Source: Biomphalaria glabrata | Lineage: Eukaryota; Mollusca; Gastropoda; Planorbidae | Direction: 5' to 3' | DNA: 64,000 nucleotides | NCBI RefSeq assembly: GCF_947242115.1 | Contig: NC_074711.1 | Coordinates: 6,067,934 to 6,131,933 of the forward strand | Notes under the pieces: model-generated | Databases searched by the model: none | Told to the model about the DNA's origin: nothing | What the model saw: only the letters and a program-made list of their open reading frames with translations | Part shown: in pieces, positions 53,301-64,000 of the stretch | Numbering within the stretch: position 1 is the stretch's first letter | How the letters are laid out: every line of letters starts with the position of its first letter | Made by a program: the position numbers and the translations under genes

Positions 53301-56300
53301 GTCTTTAATGTATTTTTTTTTAAATGCCTAATTTTAGAGTTAACTAGGATTGAGTAATGTTTCTTGAGAGCACTTAACTGTGACATGGGCATCTCAGATG
53401 CCAATGAGAAGCAAAATGTATGCAAACTAAAATATTAACCATAGATATATATGAGTTTCTGTGTTTTATTATTTAAATTTTTTTTATTTTTTTTGGGGGG
53501 GGGGGGAGGGGATAACACCTCTATTACTGGTTAATTATTAGATGTTACTTTGGGTTCTTGTGTGCGTGTTTTGAGTCTTATGTATGACACAAACTTTGAA
53601 ATTCACAGAATAACACTTTGTCAGCACACATATAATATATATAATATATTTTATTAATATATAAAATAATACACAGGCTCAATGAATGAATAAACAATAT
53701 TTCAAGAATCAATTGTAAAATCCAACATCAAATACTCTTCATAATGATACTTAAAAATACTTTATTCCCTGCAACATAAAAAATATGGATTATACATCTT
53801 TCCTCTCCAAGGACTAAGTAACAACTAACTTACGACCACATGGCCAGATTCAGACTGAAACTTTTCACATGAGATTATACGAACTGATGTACTGAGCATT
53901 ATTCATTTCATGTCACAGTGATTCAAACAATTCTGTGACATGGGGTGGTGGGAGGTCTTTTATTAGATCATCTATATTTCAGATGGTAGATTATTTGGAT
54001 GAAATATTGAATGAATTCTCATCCAGCTTTTCTTCTAGCTATTGGACCAAGGCAAAAAAAAAAAAAAAACAAGGAAAAAAATATCATGAACAGGATTGAT
54101 TGGAATAATGTCAAAATTGAAAAATTTGAAAGTTTTTTAAAAAAATATGCAAGTTTTAGCTCATTCATTGAGTCCTTTATTCATTTTTTGTGTTTCTAGG
54201 TTGGTGCTCTAGAAGGCTCCATGTTAGCAATTGAACATATGAGAACAGATAAAGGCGGAAAAGGTGGAAAGATAATCAACATTGCTTCTACTGCAGGTAC
54301 ATTGGAAAACAGTGTTTTAAAATTATAAATGTGAAGACACTGTTTCAATGTAGGTTCTTTAGCTGTGTGTATGTGTTGTTGTTTTTTCAACAAATAGGTG
54401 AATCTTACTTTTTGTTTGACCTTTTTACGACTTTTGACTTTTTTCCAACTCTAACCAATATTACTAACATCTTTTTTACCATATCATTCGAATCTGCTTA
54501 GCAGGACATATACAATTTTCTTTTAGGAGGACCATCACAGATTATAAGATAAAGATAGTTCTAGAAAATCTTAAAATAAAATGACCAAGTTTGGTAGTCA
54601 ACTTTCAATATCATTATAGGATGACTTCTTCCTTGTTTTGATAAGTATAATTTAAAAACAAAAAAAAAGCAATAAAAATATGAAATCTTTCTCACATATT
54701 TAAATTGATTTTAAAAAATGGAATGTTTACTAGTAGGCTACATTATTTCGAAATCTTTCATTTCTAGTAGGACTATATTTTTACATGGAGGCATGGTATC
54801 AGATTGATAAAGTGCTTAGCTTCCAAATTGTGGGTGATGGGTTTGAATCCCATTATAAAATGACTTTTTACATTTTGATATTTTAATACATATCTTAAGT
54901 TCACAAGTTGTTGTTTTTGAGGTTATTGTTAACCATTAACAAGAAATTAATTTATTACTTGATCATGGCAGGATGGGAAAGTTTAATTTTTCGAATATTC
55001 TGTTTTGCTACTCTTTAATAAATATCAATGAGATTAATTAAATTATTCAATAATTTCTTCCTTTATTCTTTATTCTTTTATCTTTATCAAAGTACTCTAC
55101 CAACTCTACTCACCAAGGTTATTTCCCAAGTCTTATATTACTGGCTATATATTAATAGTCAAGTGGCATCCTTATTTTGTTCTTAATTTCTATTGCAGTA
55201 GAATATCCTGTTTAGGGTTAACTTCTTATACCTCCTAATACGGAGCAATTTGATAGTAAGTTAATATTTTGTATAAGAAGAGCTTTTCATGTCTCATTCA
55301 AAGCAAGAAGAGAAACTAAGCTTTTTTTTTTTTTAATAAAATATCTATTTTAATTTTTTTCCTCTTTCAAACAAAAGTGTCTTATGCCAACCATAGAAAT
55401 TGAGTGTTTTTTTAAAAGGCTTTTTTCTGTTCTAGATATATTGAACTTATTTTCTAACTAGACATATTGTTCTTTTTCTTTACAATTTTTTTTTTTTTTT
55501 TTTGCTTTGTATTTTTTTTTTTTTTTTGTAAAAAAAAAAGATATATATATATAATTTTTAAATAACAACTATTTAAACCAGAAGTAGGAGCTATTGGGTT
55601 AAAACTAACACCATAGAAGATTTATAATTGCTAATGAAAATTCAAAGGATGGTTTAATAAATTTCAATACCACTTTGAACAAAAGTTTGAAAAACATATA
55701 CAATGGATATTATTTATTTCAAAACACAAAAAATATGAAATTGAGATTTGAAGTTTCTTTAAAAATTGATAACTCAATTTTTAAACTTTATTTAGGACTC
55801 ACAGGAGTTTTTTTCACACCATTCTACAGTGCTGCCAAGTTTGGGCTTGTTGGATTTCATCGAAGCTGGGCAGTAAGTTTTGTTTTTTGTTTTAAGTTAA
55901 AATTTTCTTACAGAACCAACAACTCTCTTAACTTGATAATGGGATTCTATAACCTTATTATGGTATTTTTTTGTTGTTAAAATGGGAATGCAATAGATTG
56001 CTGATAGCTAGTGTCAAATGCCTGTTCTCAAAACTGATATTATGCATTCAGTAAATTCATACAAAGGTAACAGAGAGAAAAGTTATTCATATTTTGCAAT
56101 TAGTACCTTTTTTTTATGGGTACACTTTGGAATTGAATTCAATAAAAGACCATGAACCATATTATGTCTTGAAGGGCAGCATTTCAATTACTTTGAACTA
56201 ACAAAAGGCATGCTGACAGTGTGATTAACAAGACATTACTTTTTCAAATAAGCTCTTACTTTCCTTCTCTTAAATGTTTGTACATCTGAATTTTATTTGC

Positions 56301-57533
56301 ATTTATTTTAATTCTAATTATAACTAGAGCAACCCTTACATTGGCCAACTTGGTCTGCAATTTGGATGTCTTTGTCCTGCCTTCACTGACACAGCCATTT
56401 TATATCCAAAAAGCAAAAGCCAGTATGATGATGATTTCAAAAAATTCATTGGCCAATATGGAGTGAATAAGTATAATGATTTTTATTTCTTTTTTTATGT
56501 AGTTTATATCAATTTACTCTGTCTGTCTGTCTATCTGTATGTCTCGTACAATTTTATACACGTTATTTGCCATATCTTAGATCAAGTTGAAATTTTGCAC
56601 TATTATTTCTTGTTTGTACCTGACAAAACAAGAATCAATAAAAAAAAATGTATGAATTAGTTAATTAATTATTGGTAATTAATTATTTTGTTTGATATTG
56701 AAAAAGGGAAAGAAATATTACTTGACAGATGTGGCAATATAAGTTGAATTAGTCCCTTTTATACTTTGTGCAGAGTAGGGGCCTATTAGATTGTCACTTA
56801 AAAGTTTGAAGCTAATAATAGATAGCTATAAAACATTCTATTCTCATAAGCACTTATCTGGCATACAGTGGTTAGTGTATTGACGTATTGACTTGAGGAG
56901 GCTTGAAATGTCATGTTTGAATTCAATTCATAAAATTTTTTTTTTCATAAAGTAAAGTAAAAGCTATCAGAGTAACCTTCACCCCCCCTCCCCCCCCCCC
57001 CCCCCCCCCCATTTTCCAAAGTGGTCCAGACAAATAATAAGATCATAGTGCATTTAGAAAGTTAAAAAAGTTTGATATAGTGCTAAACAAAAACAATTGG
57101 TAAAAATATTTCTATTCCCACAGACATATTATTGTTAGTTTAGATCTCTTACAAATTTATTGACATGACTGATCCAAACTAATTTATACAACTACACTTA
57201 ATATAAGCTTATTTGTTGTTTTTTAAGTATTTTTATACTTTTCTTTTCATAATGCCAACTAATTGATACAATTACACTTTATCTTAGTTTGTTTTTTTTC
57301 TTGTTTTTAGTTGTTTTTTACTCTTCAATGCAAAATTTTACTTAGCTTTGAAAAAATGTGTTTCAACTTAGAAATGTTTTTTGTTATTTTATCTGCACAG
57401 AGTGGAGACTGTAGTTGAAGCTTTTCTCATGTTAGTGGAGTCAGAAAATTGTAATCAAGATATTATTACAGTTACTGCACAGGATGGCATTCAGTATCAC
57501 TACAAAGAAAATTTAAAGAAAAGTAATTTATAG
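50345..57533 (+). CDS. short-chain dehydrogenase, 15-hydroxyprostaglandin dehydrogenase (HPGD)-like, 7 exons
   Basis: Exons 50345-50437, 51520-51643, 52544-52650, 54200-54296, 55796-55872, 56328-56470 and 57401-57533 join into 257 aa (human HPGD 266). The NAD-binding motif TGAAQGLG is near residue 11. CDVSSS gives the adenine-pocket Asp. NNAG follows, then the catalytic Ser in INIASTAG and YSAAK (Tyr, Lys). TDIQ after the second strand carries the acidic residue of NAD-preferring classical SDRs. LVGALEGSMLAIEHM and GKGGKIINIAS resemble HPGD, which oxidises the 15-OH of prostaglandins; the substrate in this animal is inferred only. Exon 6 has a poor donor (AA|GTATAATG) but it is the one that keeps phase. 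AATAAA is at 57545. Confidence 0.88.
51835..51990 (-). repeat. interspersed repeat family C
   Basis: ATTGTCATCAACTATGAATA, CAACTAGATCCGAGAATGAG and the ACCAGACCGACGAAGTGAG block match the family seen at 5040-5470. It lies in SDR intron 2. Confidence 0.6.
52690..53125 (+). mobile_element. LINE 3'-end remnant in SDR intron 3
   Basis: Broken frames include HFKDQLRRQLCL-like and RDSWRSLTKATGYTSETKRK pieces, then a worn C2H2 region and the 3' end TTAATCTTTGGACTCGAAGA. It is the same family as 762-1240 and 58400-58545. Confidence 0.65.
54785..54875 (+). mobile_element. short tRNA-derived SINE, family 3
   Basis: GGCATGGTATCAGATTGATA (box A-like) and GGGTTTGAATCCC (box B) are followed by AT-rich sequence, with no acceptor pairing. 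It lies in SDR intron 4. Confidence 0.55.
56500..56720 (+). repeat. interspersed repeat family C
   Basis: TCTGTCTGTCTATCTGTATG, AGATCAAGTTGAAATTTTGC and TTAGTTAATTAATTATTGG are the family landmarks. It starts just after SDR exon 6. Confidence 0.65.
56865..56950 (+). mobile_element. short tRNA-derived SINE, family 3
   Basis: AGTGGTTAGTGTATTGACG, CTTGAGGAGGCTTGAAA and GTTTGAATTCAA followed by a T run align with 11255-11345 in reverse. Confidence 0.55.
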
Positions 57534-57784
57534 ATGTGTTTACAAATAAAAATTTTTCTGAGACATTGATTCTGTTAAAAAAATTAGCTTCAATGCATTA
57601 TAATGTGCTCAAAACCATCTTGGAATATAATTTATTTACAAGTGAAATATATATATATTTTTATTTTACAACTTGTATTCTATATTTTATAAATTTTTTT
57701 ATATATGCAAACCTGAGTTGTTTTTTTAATTAAAATTGTCTTTACATGTAATTAACTTTATTAGATTGTAGGCTACATTTTTTA

Positions 57785-58130
57785 GTGGCCCCCAAAAGGG
57801 GAATAGACGCTATTAGTTTTGTGTGGTCTGTCTGTCTGTCCATTCTGTTTAGATCTCGTAAACTAGAAAAGATATTGAAAATCTGACATCATGATGTTTT
57901 AGACCTTTCAAAGTGCTGGTGCAAATGTGCTTTTTTCTGAAAATTAAAAATTTAATTTTTAAAATCAACTATGCAAGCTGTTTTTTCATAAAAATACACC
58001 ATTTTTACAACTATTCACTATAAATAGTAACAAACACTGAGGCTATTTAGTAAGGGAGATTTCAAATTACCAATATTTTTAACATTAATGCAAATGGTTT
58101 TAGATTTTTTGTAAAAAAATTGTATTGCTA
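57785..58130 (+). repeat. interspersed repeat starting AGTGGCCCCCAAAAGG
   Basis: A distinct segment begins AGTGGCCCCCAAAAGGGGAA, ATAGACGCTATTAG, then TGTCTGTCTGTCC and TCTCGTAAACTAG. Single copy in this window and without TIRs, so its class is unknown. It is downstream of the SDR gene. Confidence 0.4.
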
Positions 58131-58399
58131 AGTTAAGTAAGTTATGTCATACTAACTACTACCTTTACAAAAAAATCTATTTAGTATGCATATAAATGGA
58201 ACATAATTTAAAACAAATAATAAGTAGATTTTCATATTATTAAAATATTACATGAACTGCAAGGCTCCACTAGAGACATGGAACACCGAACTAAAGGAAG
58301 GGGAGAATTATTTTTTTTTTTACGAAAATGTTTCTTTTTCTTGAGGCTTTGAATAAGAAATTGACCCTTTACAGAGCAATTAGATCAATTACAATTATA

Positions 58400-58545
58400 A
58401 AAAGGCTTGTCTTCAAGTCTGAAGATTAGAGATGAATGCAGTATTTCCCATGGCTGTGACCTAAATATTTTGCCACATCCAGGGCAAGCACACCCATTGT
58501 CTGCAGGTGGTCGATTTAGATAGGTATCCTTTTATCGACTCGTTT
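58400..58545 (-). mobile_element. LINE 3'-end remnant (finger region)
   Basis: The minus strand reads DNGCACPGCGKIF, a worn C2H2 finger, then the 3' end matching 52690-53125. Confidence 0.5.
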
Positions 58546-58734
58546 GTGACTAGTCATTTTTGGGCTAATTACTGCATTGCCTCCAGCCTGCGCAGAGAAT
58601 TTTTAAGGAGATAAAGTGATTTTTAAAGTGAGAATTGGCTCGCACAGACCAATGCCACTCTTTAAACTAAATGCAGTTTACAGTAGCACAGAAGTCTGAG
58701 ACGGATGTGAACAACACATCAATTAGATAATCAT

Positions 58735-58930
58735 TATAGGACATTAGTTAAGCCAGGTACATATCGAACTTCTCCTTTACTTTCACCTTTCCCTTGATAT
58801 GCTGAACCGTTGAGGCACCACACAAGATCTGTCAACCTTCTTTCTCCATTCTTCTCTGTCATTTGCCTGAGATAGAATTTCATTCTGATATTCTTTCTGA
58901 AAATATTAAAGCCTGCCTTTTTACCTGCCT
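58735..58930 (-). mobile_element. LINE 3'-end remnant
   Basis: Minus-strand RQMTEKNGERRLTDLVWCLN and a following GKGESKG tail match the end of the family at 35830-36240 and 37678-37990. Confidence 0.55.
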
Positions 58931-60094
58931 GGGTGGACCACTTCGGGGGCCGATTTTGAGTTTGTGTTTCCACACAAACTGTCTTTGTAACTTTTTTTTT
59001 AAATAATACTTGTTCTTCTAATCTAATGTTTTATAGAAATATATTTTTTCAACATTAATTAACCTATTGGGTTATCACTTTTAAAAAATTCATGTTCTGA
59101 ACACTTTTATCAGATCATGTACTCTACACCCATCTGAACCCCTAAAGCTAGATGCCATGTTATTGTAATAACACTGCTTCTGCAAAGGCACTAGCACAAT
59201 GTTCAACACTGGATTTTGACAGACTTTTTTGATGAGAAATAAGAAACAATTGATTTCTGCCTAAGGGAAAGAAGAGACAGAATGTCTTATGGGCTAGAGC
59301 TTGGCTTGATCTTCCTAAAATTATAAAAGGGATCATTGCCATTGGACAGGCTAGTAAAGTAAGGAACAGTGAAGGTGCTTTGTAGGAGATCTGAACAGGA
59401 AGAAGTCTGAGAAACTGTGGAACAGTCATTTCTGCGACCCCAAACATACAAACAGACAGGCACAAGAACTCTTAGCAATTAAATCATTTAATAAAATTCA
59501 CCTTTCTAAAGTTAACTTCACAAAGTCAAAGACCTTAAGTTCACATGTAAAGTGTGCTTATTATGTATTGTTATGTGTAAAGCACAATTGCAAGACACAT
59601 TATTACTACCAGGTATTATTCAACCCTTTTAAATTTCAAAAATATGTTGAAGGCAAATACTACTCATGAATTTGAAAATCTGGGCCCTGCGGTGTGAACA
59701 ATGTAAGACCATGTTTCAAACTGATCAATGAATTGAAATGCTTTACCTCACTAGTTGTGTGAGTCCAGCTTTTGAAAATTTTGGAGTTTATTGACACCTT
59801 GGCTTAAGTTACCAGTAACTATGCAACAATGAAAAGAAAAATTCAGGCAAAAGATGTCAGTAGTAAATATTATGTGCATGAAGGAAAATTGATTTGAAAT
59901 TTATTTCTTATTCACAATTCGCATAGGGGTACAGCTTAGAAACAATATTTCAATAACTTAGTTTTCCTGTGTAAACTACTTTAGCAAAGTTCATTCTGCT
60001 TGCTTGCTCAAGTAACTGATTTGAAGCAAAGGCAGGAAAGACAACTTGAATTTAGCTGTATGCTTAATTTTACCCTAACTTTGTATTTTTCATC

Positions 60095-60555
60095 ATCACG
60101 CCAGTGGTGCTACAGCGCATAGATGGCCCTGGCCTGCTTTAGCACGTCTCTACATTCTCATCTATCCTGGGCTTTACGTCTCCATGCCCGTACTTTAGCT
60201 GTTGTAGATCTGCCACTACGTCAAGACACCGTCCACGTGGTCTGCCATTGGGGCACCTGCCTTTTGGTTTTTGCCGGTGAGCAATCTTTGCTCCTCTGTT
60301 CTATGGCATTCTTTCGAGGTGAACTTATAAACGAAATCTGTTCCTTTTTATTTCTGTCACTATGGAGCAGTCTTCATATAGCTGGTATAGTTCTTGGTGT
60401 GAATACTCCATCCAGTTTCCTCATATATGGCACCATACATTTTTCTTGTCCAAGTAATTGAGCATATTTTCTGGGGTTTTTTTTGTCAGCTCCAGGTTTC
60501 ACTTGCATATAGGACTGCAGGTCTGATTATTGTTTTCATTGATATAAGTTTGATA
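60095..60555 (-). mobile_element. LINE RT C-terminal remnant
   Basis: Minus-strand frames show ELYQLYEDCSIVTEIKRNRF and KPKGRCPNGRPRGRCLDVVA, typical of the post-RT domain (SELYxLY..VTxIKxxRL; GRPRxRW). Several stops interrupt it. It lies between the SDR and DAZAP1-like genes. Confidence 0.65.
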
Positions 60556-61389
60556 TTAACTATGTGTTTAGAAAGCACTGTTGCTAGTTGTTGGAATGAC
60601 TCATGCTTCCTAAATATTTAAAAATGTCTGATTTTCAGGCATAAAATGCAGATGTTTATAAATGTCTTGAGTTCATGAAATTCTTTAGTGATGACAAAAC
60701 AAGTCTATAATAGCTGATGTTCTTTTTTTTTTTTTTTTAACTCTTTCCACTTTTTAGCTGTCAAAAAGGAATTTCATTAGGGTTCAATTTGAGAGTCAAG
60801 AATCAAGGTTTTTTAAAACGATAGCTACTTGTACTATGAAGTAAGGTAATTTAAAAGACTTGGCCCTGAGTGATGTAAACCCACTTAACCAACATGTCAT
60901 TAAAATGCACATGTAGATTGAATAATATTTCAAAGATAACTTTTTGCACTTTAATGTTATACCTAAATTAAAATGTAATTTAATTGAATGACTTTCCATA
61001 AACCAAAATTTAAAAAAGGTAACCATCTCTCATAGGACTTAGTGTGACATCTGAATACCTCTTATTTGATCGATGCAATAATTCACTAAATTTAGTAGAA
61101 AGTCTTTTTTTTTTTAATGCATAAACCTTCAAAAATGGTGTCAATACACGTACCACTACTACTTCTATTACTACAGACCTAGTGCCTTTGCTGCAATGAA
61201 AGGATGGTTAAGTTATTTAATGATTTCAATATTAACTTAATTTGTTGTACTTCACTTTCAACTAATGGATATTATATATTTTTGAAGCACTTCTTAAAAA
61301 ATTCATATCTATAAATAATAATTCATTTTATATTCTATTTAAAATGTACCTATTGAAAACATCAGAAAAGAAATGCAGTGAGTGTTCTT

Positions 61390-61962
61390 GAAATGAGATT
61401 TATTTTTAACTATTTACACATGATGGACATTGAGGGAAAAAAAAAAAAAAAACAAGACATGACAACATGTAAATGAAGAGAAATGAACATTTTTCTTGTA
61501 CAAACTTACACTGAGCTGCCAATACTATACAAAACTGACAGTTCTGAACTGCTCTAAATTAAAACTTTTATTTAAACCTAACCAAAGAAACAAAATTGGT
61601 CCTTCTAATAAAACACAGCATACTCACAGTTGATGCTGAAACTAAAAGCAACTATTTCTTTTCATACTCCATTCACATAATCATTACTTTCATGCATCCA
61701 CAGTAATAAAAAAAACAAATGTAACACTTTTTTCCTTTTTAATACTGCCTAAATAAACATTTTGAGTCTTAGTGGTACATTTGTCTTGGCCAGGAATAAA
61801 ACAATCAAACAATATACATAAATAAAAAAAAAAAAACAGACAAGAAATACTTGAAGCTGACTTTTAACTAAAATAACCATTGTAATTTGCTTTAAAAAAA
61901 AAACAACATTGTGTGTCCATTATTTACAAGGGCTTTAAGAATGACATTACATAAAACAAAAA
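61390..61962 (-). other. 3' UTR of the DAZAP1-like gene
   Basis: Sequence from the stop codon down to the distal AATAAA (61399-61404). It is A/T-rich without interspersed repeats, in keeping with a retained UTR. The true end is not known. Confidence 0.5.
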
Positions 61963-62264
61963 TTAACGCTTATATGGGTGATATCCTTGAGTTGTACTTT
62001 GGGCTGCACTTGGAGCTGGAGCTCTGCCTTGAGGTTGTGCCTGCTGATATCCATTGCCATAGCCTTCTTGGTTTCCTGGTTGAGTGTATCCAGCTATAAA
62101 AAAAAAAAATATAAAAAAATGTAGAAACTAAACTGTTACTTGTGGGTACTTAGTAAGAAATGACGCAGAAATATATAACAGTAGCTTATTGTCAAGCATA
62201 CCTTGGTTGCCAGCACCATAATTACTAAAGCCTTGTCCACTATAACCACCATAGCCTTGTTGGC
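61963..62264 (-). CDS. DAZAP1: DAZAP1-like RNA-binding protein, last two coding exons
   Basis: Exons 62202-62264 and 61963-62093 (both entered in phase 1) encode a Gly/Tyr/Gln-rich tail: GYGGYSGQGFSNYGAGNQ, then AGYTQPGNQEGYGNGY and the end TTQGYHPYKR. Human DAZAP1 ends VQGFHPYRR after a GYGQ-rich region with GFGQGFS, so the resemblance is specific at the very C-terminus. The family (Drosophila Hrb27C/Hrp48) has two N-terminal RRMs and works in splicing and translational control; those RRM exons must lie right of base 64000. Low-complexity tails evolve fast, so another hnRNP is possible. Poly-A signals on the minus strand are at 61567-61572 and 61399-61404. Confidence 0.6.
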
Positions 62265-64000
62265 CTGAATAAAATAAAAAATGTTACTTCAACTTTCTTA
62301 GTGTGTCTCAATTTCATACACAATGAAAGCAAGCAACCCAATCAAATGCTGTACAGTAGGGAACAATCTACACGATTCCCAGATTTAAACTTCAAGGTAT
62401 TGGTATCTAATAACACAGACTACTAATGCTTAGTCCCTAATCTAAATTTAGACTTTATTTTGGCTAAAAAGGAAGGTATTTAATGGCAAAGTTCTGTTAC
62501 ATTAGATACATTTTTTAAGTTACTGAAACGTAAATCAATACAAATATCTTTTGTTTAAATTCACATTTACTGTACTTCAGATTTTTTCATGACTACCTTT
62601 CAATAACCTCTGCATATTAGCAAATCAAAAATAAGCTTAAAGCCTATTTGATCTTTGGACAGATTCAAAGACCTGTAGAAACACTTCTACTTGTAACAAT
62701 GAAGTAACCATATTGTGATACTCAGGCTAACAAATAAAAATCAAATTGTACGTTCTAAAATGTATGTCTTCTCTAGATGTTAGAAAAACAGCAAACTTTT
62801 TTGTTGATATATCAATATGCAAGCATTAAAAAAAGCAAATTATTGAAATATAAACAGAATGTTTGTTTTTCATTGTGTACTAATACTTAAGATCCTTGAT
62901 ATACGCATGAACCTACTTGCCACAACACTTCTACCTTTACTTTTTGATAGCTAGATACATAGTTTTAACTTTTAATTCACTGGACAAAAGGCATTAATTC
63001 TAAAGCCACAGGCCAAAATTTGTCCACAATCTGGATTTAGCTTATACTTTGATTTTAGTTGATTCTAAATTTAATATTAAAACTTAAAAAAATAACTATT
63101 TTAATTAAAGCAACCTGAACTGCACTGTTTTAATTACATTTTCGTTATTAATTGCATAATACTTGATTAAATATTCACCCAAGGAAAAGCATGTTAGAGT
63201 TCAATTAAGTAAGCTCAGCTAAGCTAGTAGATCTATTCCTACTACTTCTCACAACAGTATACTACTATTGGAAAAAAAATCTGGCAAAGTCCGAGTTCAT
63301 AAAAAAAAAAACTGAAAAGGCTGGGAAAGAAATGGGTGGGCTATGTTTTTACTCTTAAAACCTACGTACCGTTATGGATAACAAAATGCATATTTTTTTG
63401 TATTTAGTGATACTAGATATACACTCTAGATAAAGAACTCTACTAGATCTAGTGAATTCTGGAGACAGTTGTGACTACAGTGATGGAATGGAAATTTTCT
63501 TCATATTCTGTTGGTTTTCAATGTATAAACATGCACACAAAAAAATATATATGACACTTTACAAAATAGTCGATCATGTAAGTGTTACACATTATGGTGC
63601 CAAAATACACATTTTGACCATTACTGTTACATCTAAAAACTTTTGTTTAGGTAGGCAGGTATAATTGATTTAGCCTGCATGCAGGTGATAGTGTGCTAAG
63701 CTAATAAGCACTTCACCAATTGACCTTTCTTTCAAGAATAGAAGTGCTAGTATTATAGTGAATGCCAATCAACGAGACTTTCCTAAACAATTAAAAAGCC
63801 TTAAATAGAAAGAAATTTGACAAGTCCATTCTGTTCTTGAGTACACAGACAATGTAAGGTGTTTCTTGTCATTGAAAAATGCAAAGTGAAATAAATTTTG
63901 ATTTTTACTTTTATTTTAACACACAATCAAAATAATGGACCTAATATAAAAATAAAAAGGCTTTTCACTAATAAATCAACAAAAAAAAAAAAAAAGCTTT
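62265..64000 (-). other. intron of the DAZAP1-like gene, no exon found
   Basis: 1.7 kb of AT-rich sequence without a supported exon on either strand and without a recognised repeat. It is presumed to be intron leading to upstream exons beyond the window. Confidence 0.4.

Noticed and set aside
53590-53960. Possible further solo LTR after a TATATA run
   Set aside because: AT-run context and an AATAAAC motif resemble the other LTRs, but no TG...CA ends with matching flanks could be defined.

Overview
This 64 kb window is animal nuclear DNA. It is AT-rich, its genes are split by many short-exon introns with GT/AG borders, and it carries a dense mixture of LINE, SINE, MITE and solo-LTR insertions. 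The protein sequences, the TCTAGATC-rich low-complexity DNA and the types of repeat suggest a mollusc, most likely a heterobranch freshwater snail. That placement is inference; nothing here is diagnostic of a species.

Six host genes can be read, in this order. (1) ARMH3 (C10orf76), minus strand, 23 coding exons between 559 and 17035, with its last ~85 codons beyond the left edge. (2) LRP2BP, plus strand, 8 coding exons at 19489-31127, complete at 351 aa. (3) A secreted protein with three CBM14 chitin-binding domains, plus strand, 4 exons at 34382-38363, 226 aa. (4) AK6, minus strand, 4 coding exons at 42066-49791, 175 aa. (5) A short-chain dehydrogenase resembling 15-hydroxyprostaglandin dehydrogenase, plus strand, 7 exons at 50345-57533, 257 aa. 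(6) The last two coding exons of a DAZAP1-like RNA-binding protein, minus strand, 61963-62264, the rest lying beyond the right edge. ARMH3/LRP2BP and AK6/SDR are divergent head-to-head pairs. The genes have unrelated cell roles (Golgi lipid-kinase partner, megalin-binding scaffold, extracellular chitin binding, nuclear adenylate kinase, eicosanoid-type oxidation, mRNA binding), so there is no operon-like logic.

Most of the rest is transposon-derived. AK6 intron 1 contains a nearly whole 3.6 kb LINE (45638-49271). Its protein starts with a signal-peptide-like segment and a 2A (StopGo) motif, followed by a PHD finger, an APE-type endonuclease and a reverse transcriptase. Short 3' tails of the same family are scattered through the window. 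ARMH3 intron 2 holds a LINE with a 5' inversion, a 12-bp target duplication and an uninterrupted RT frame, next to a solo LTR. Two further solo LTRs, two hAT-type MITEs with clear TIRs and TSDs plus one weaker one, two TTAA-flanked MITEs, at least four tRNA-derived SINE families and many decayed LINE 3' ends were also found.

The least ordinary non-coding structure is a ~52-bp minisatellite in ARMH3 intron 22. On the sense strand each unit spells a branch-point-like motif, a CT tract and CAG, giving about a dozen tandem 3' splice-site look-alikes directly behind a real donor.
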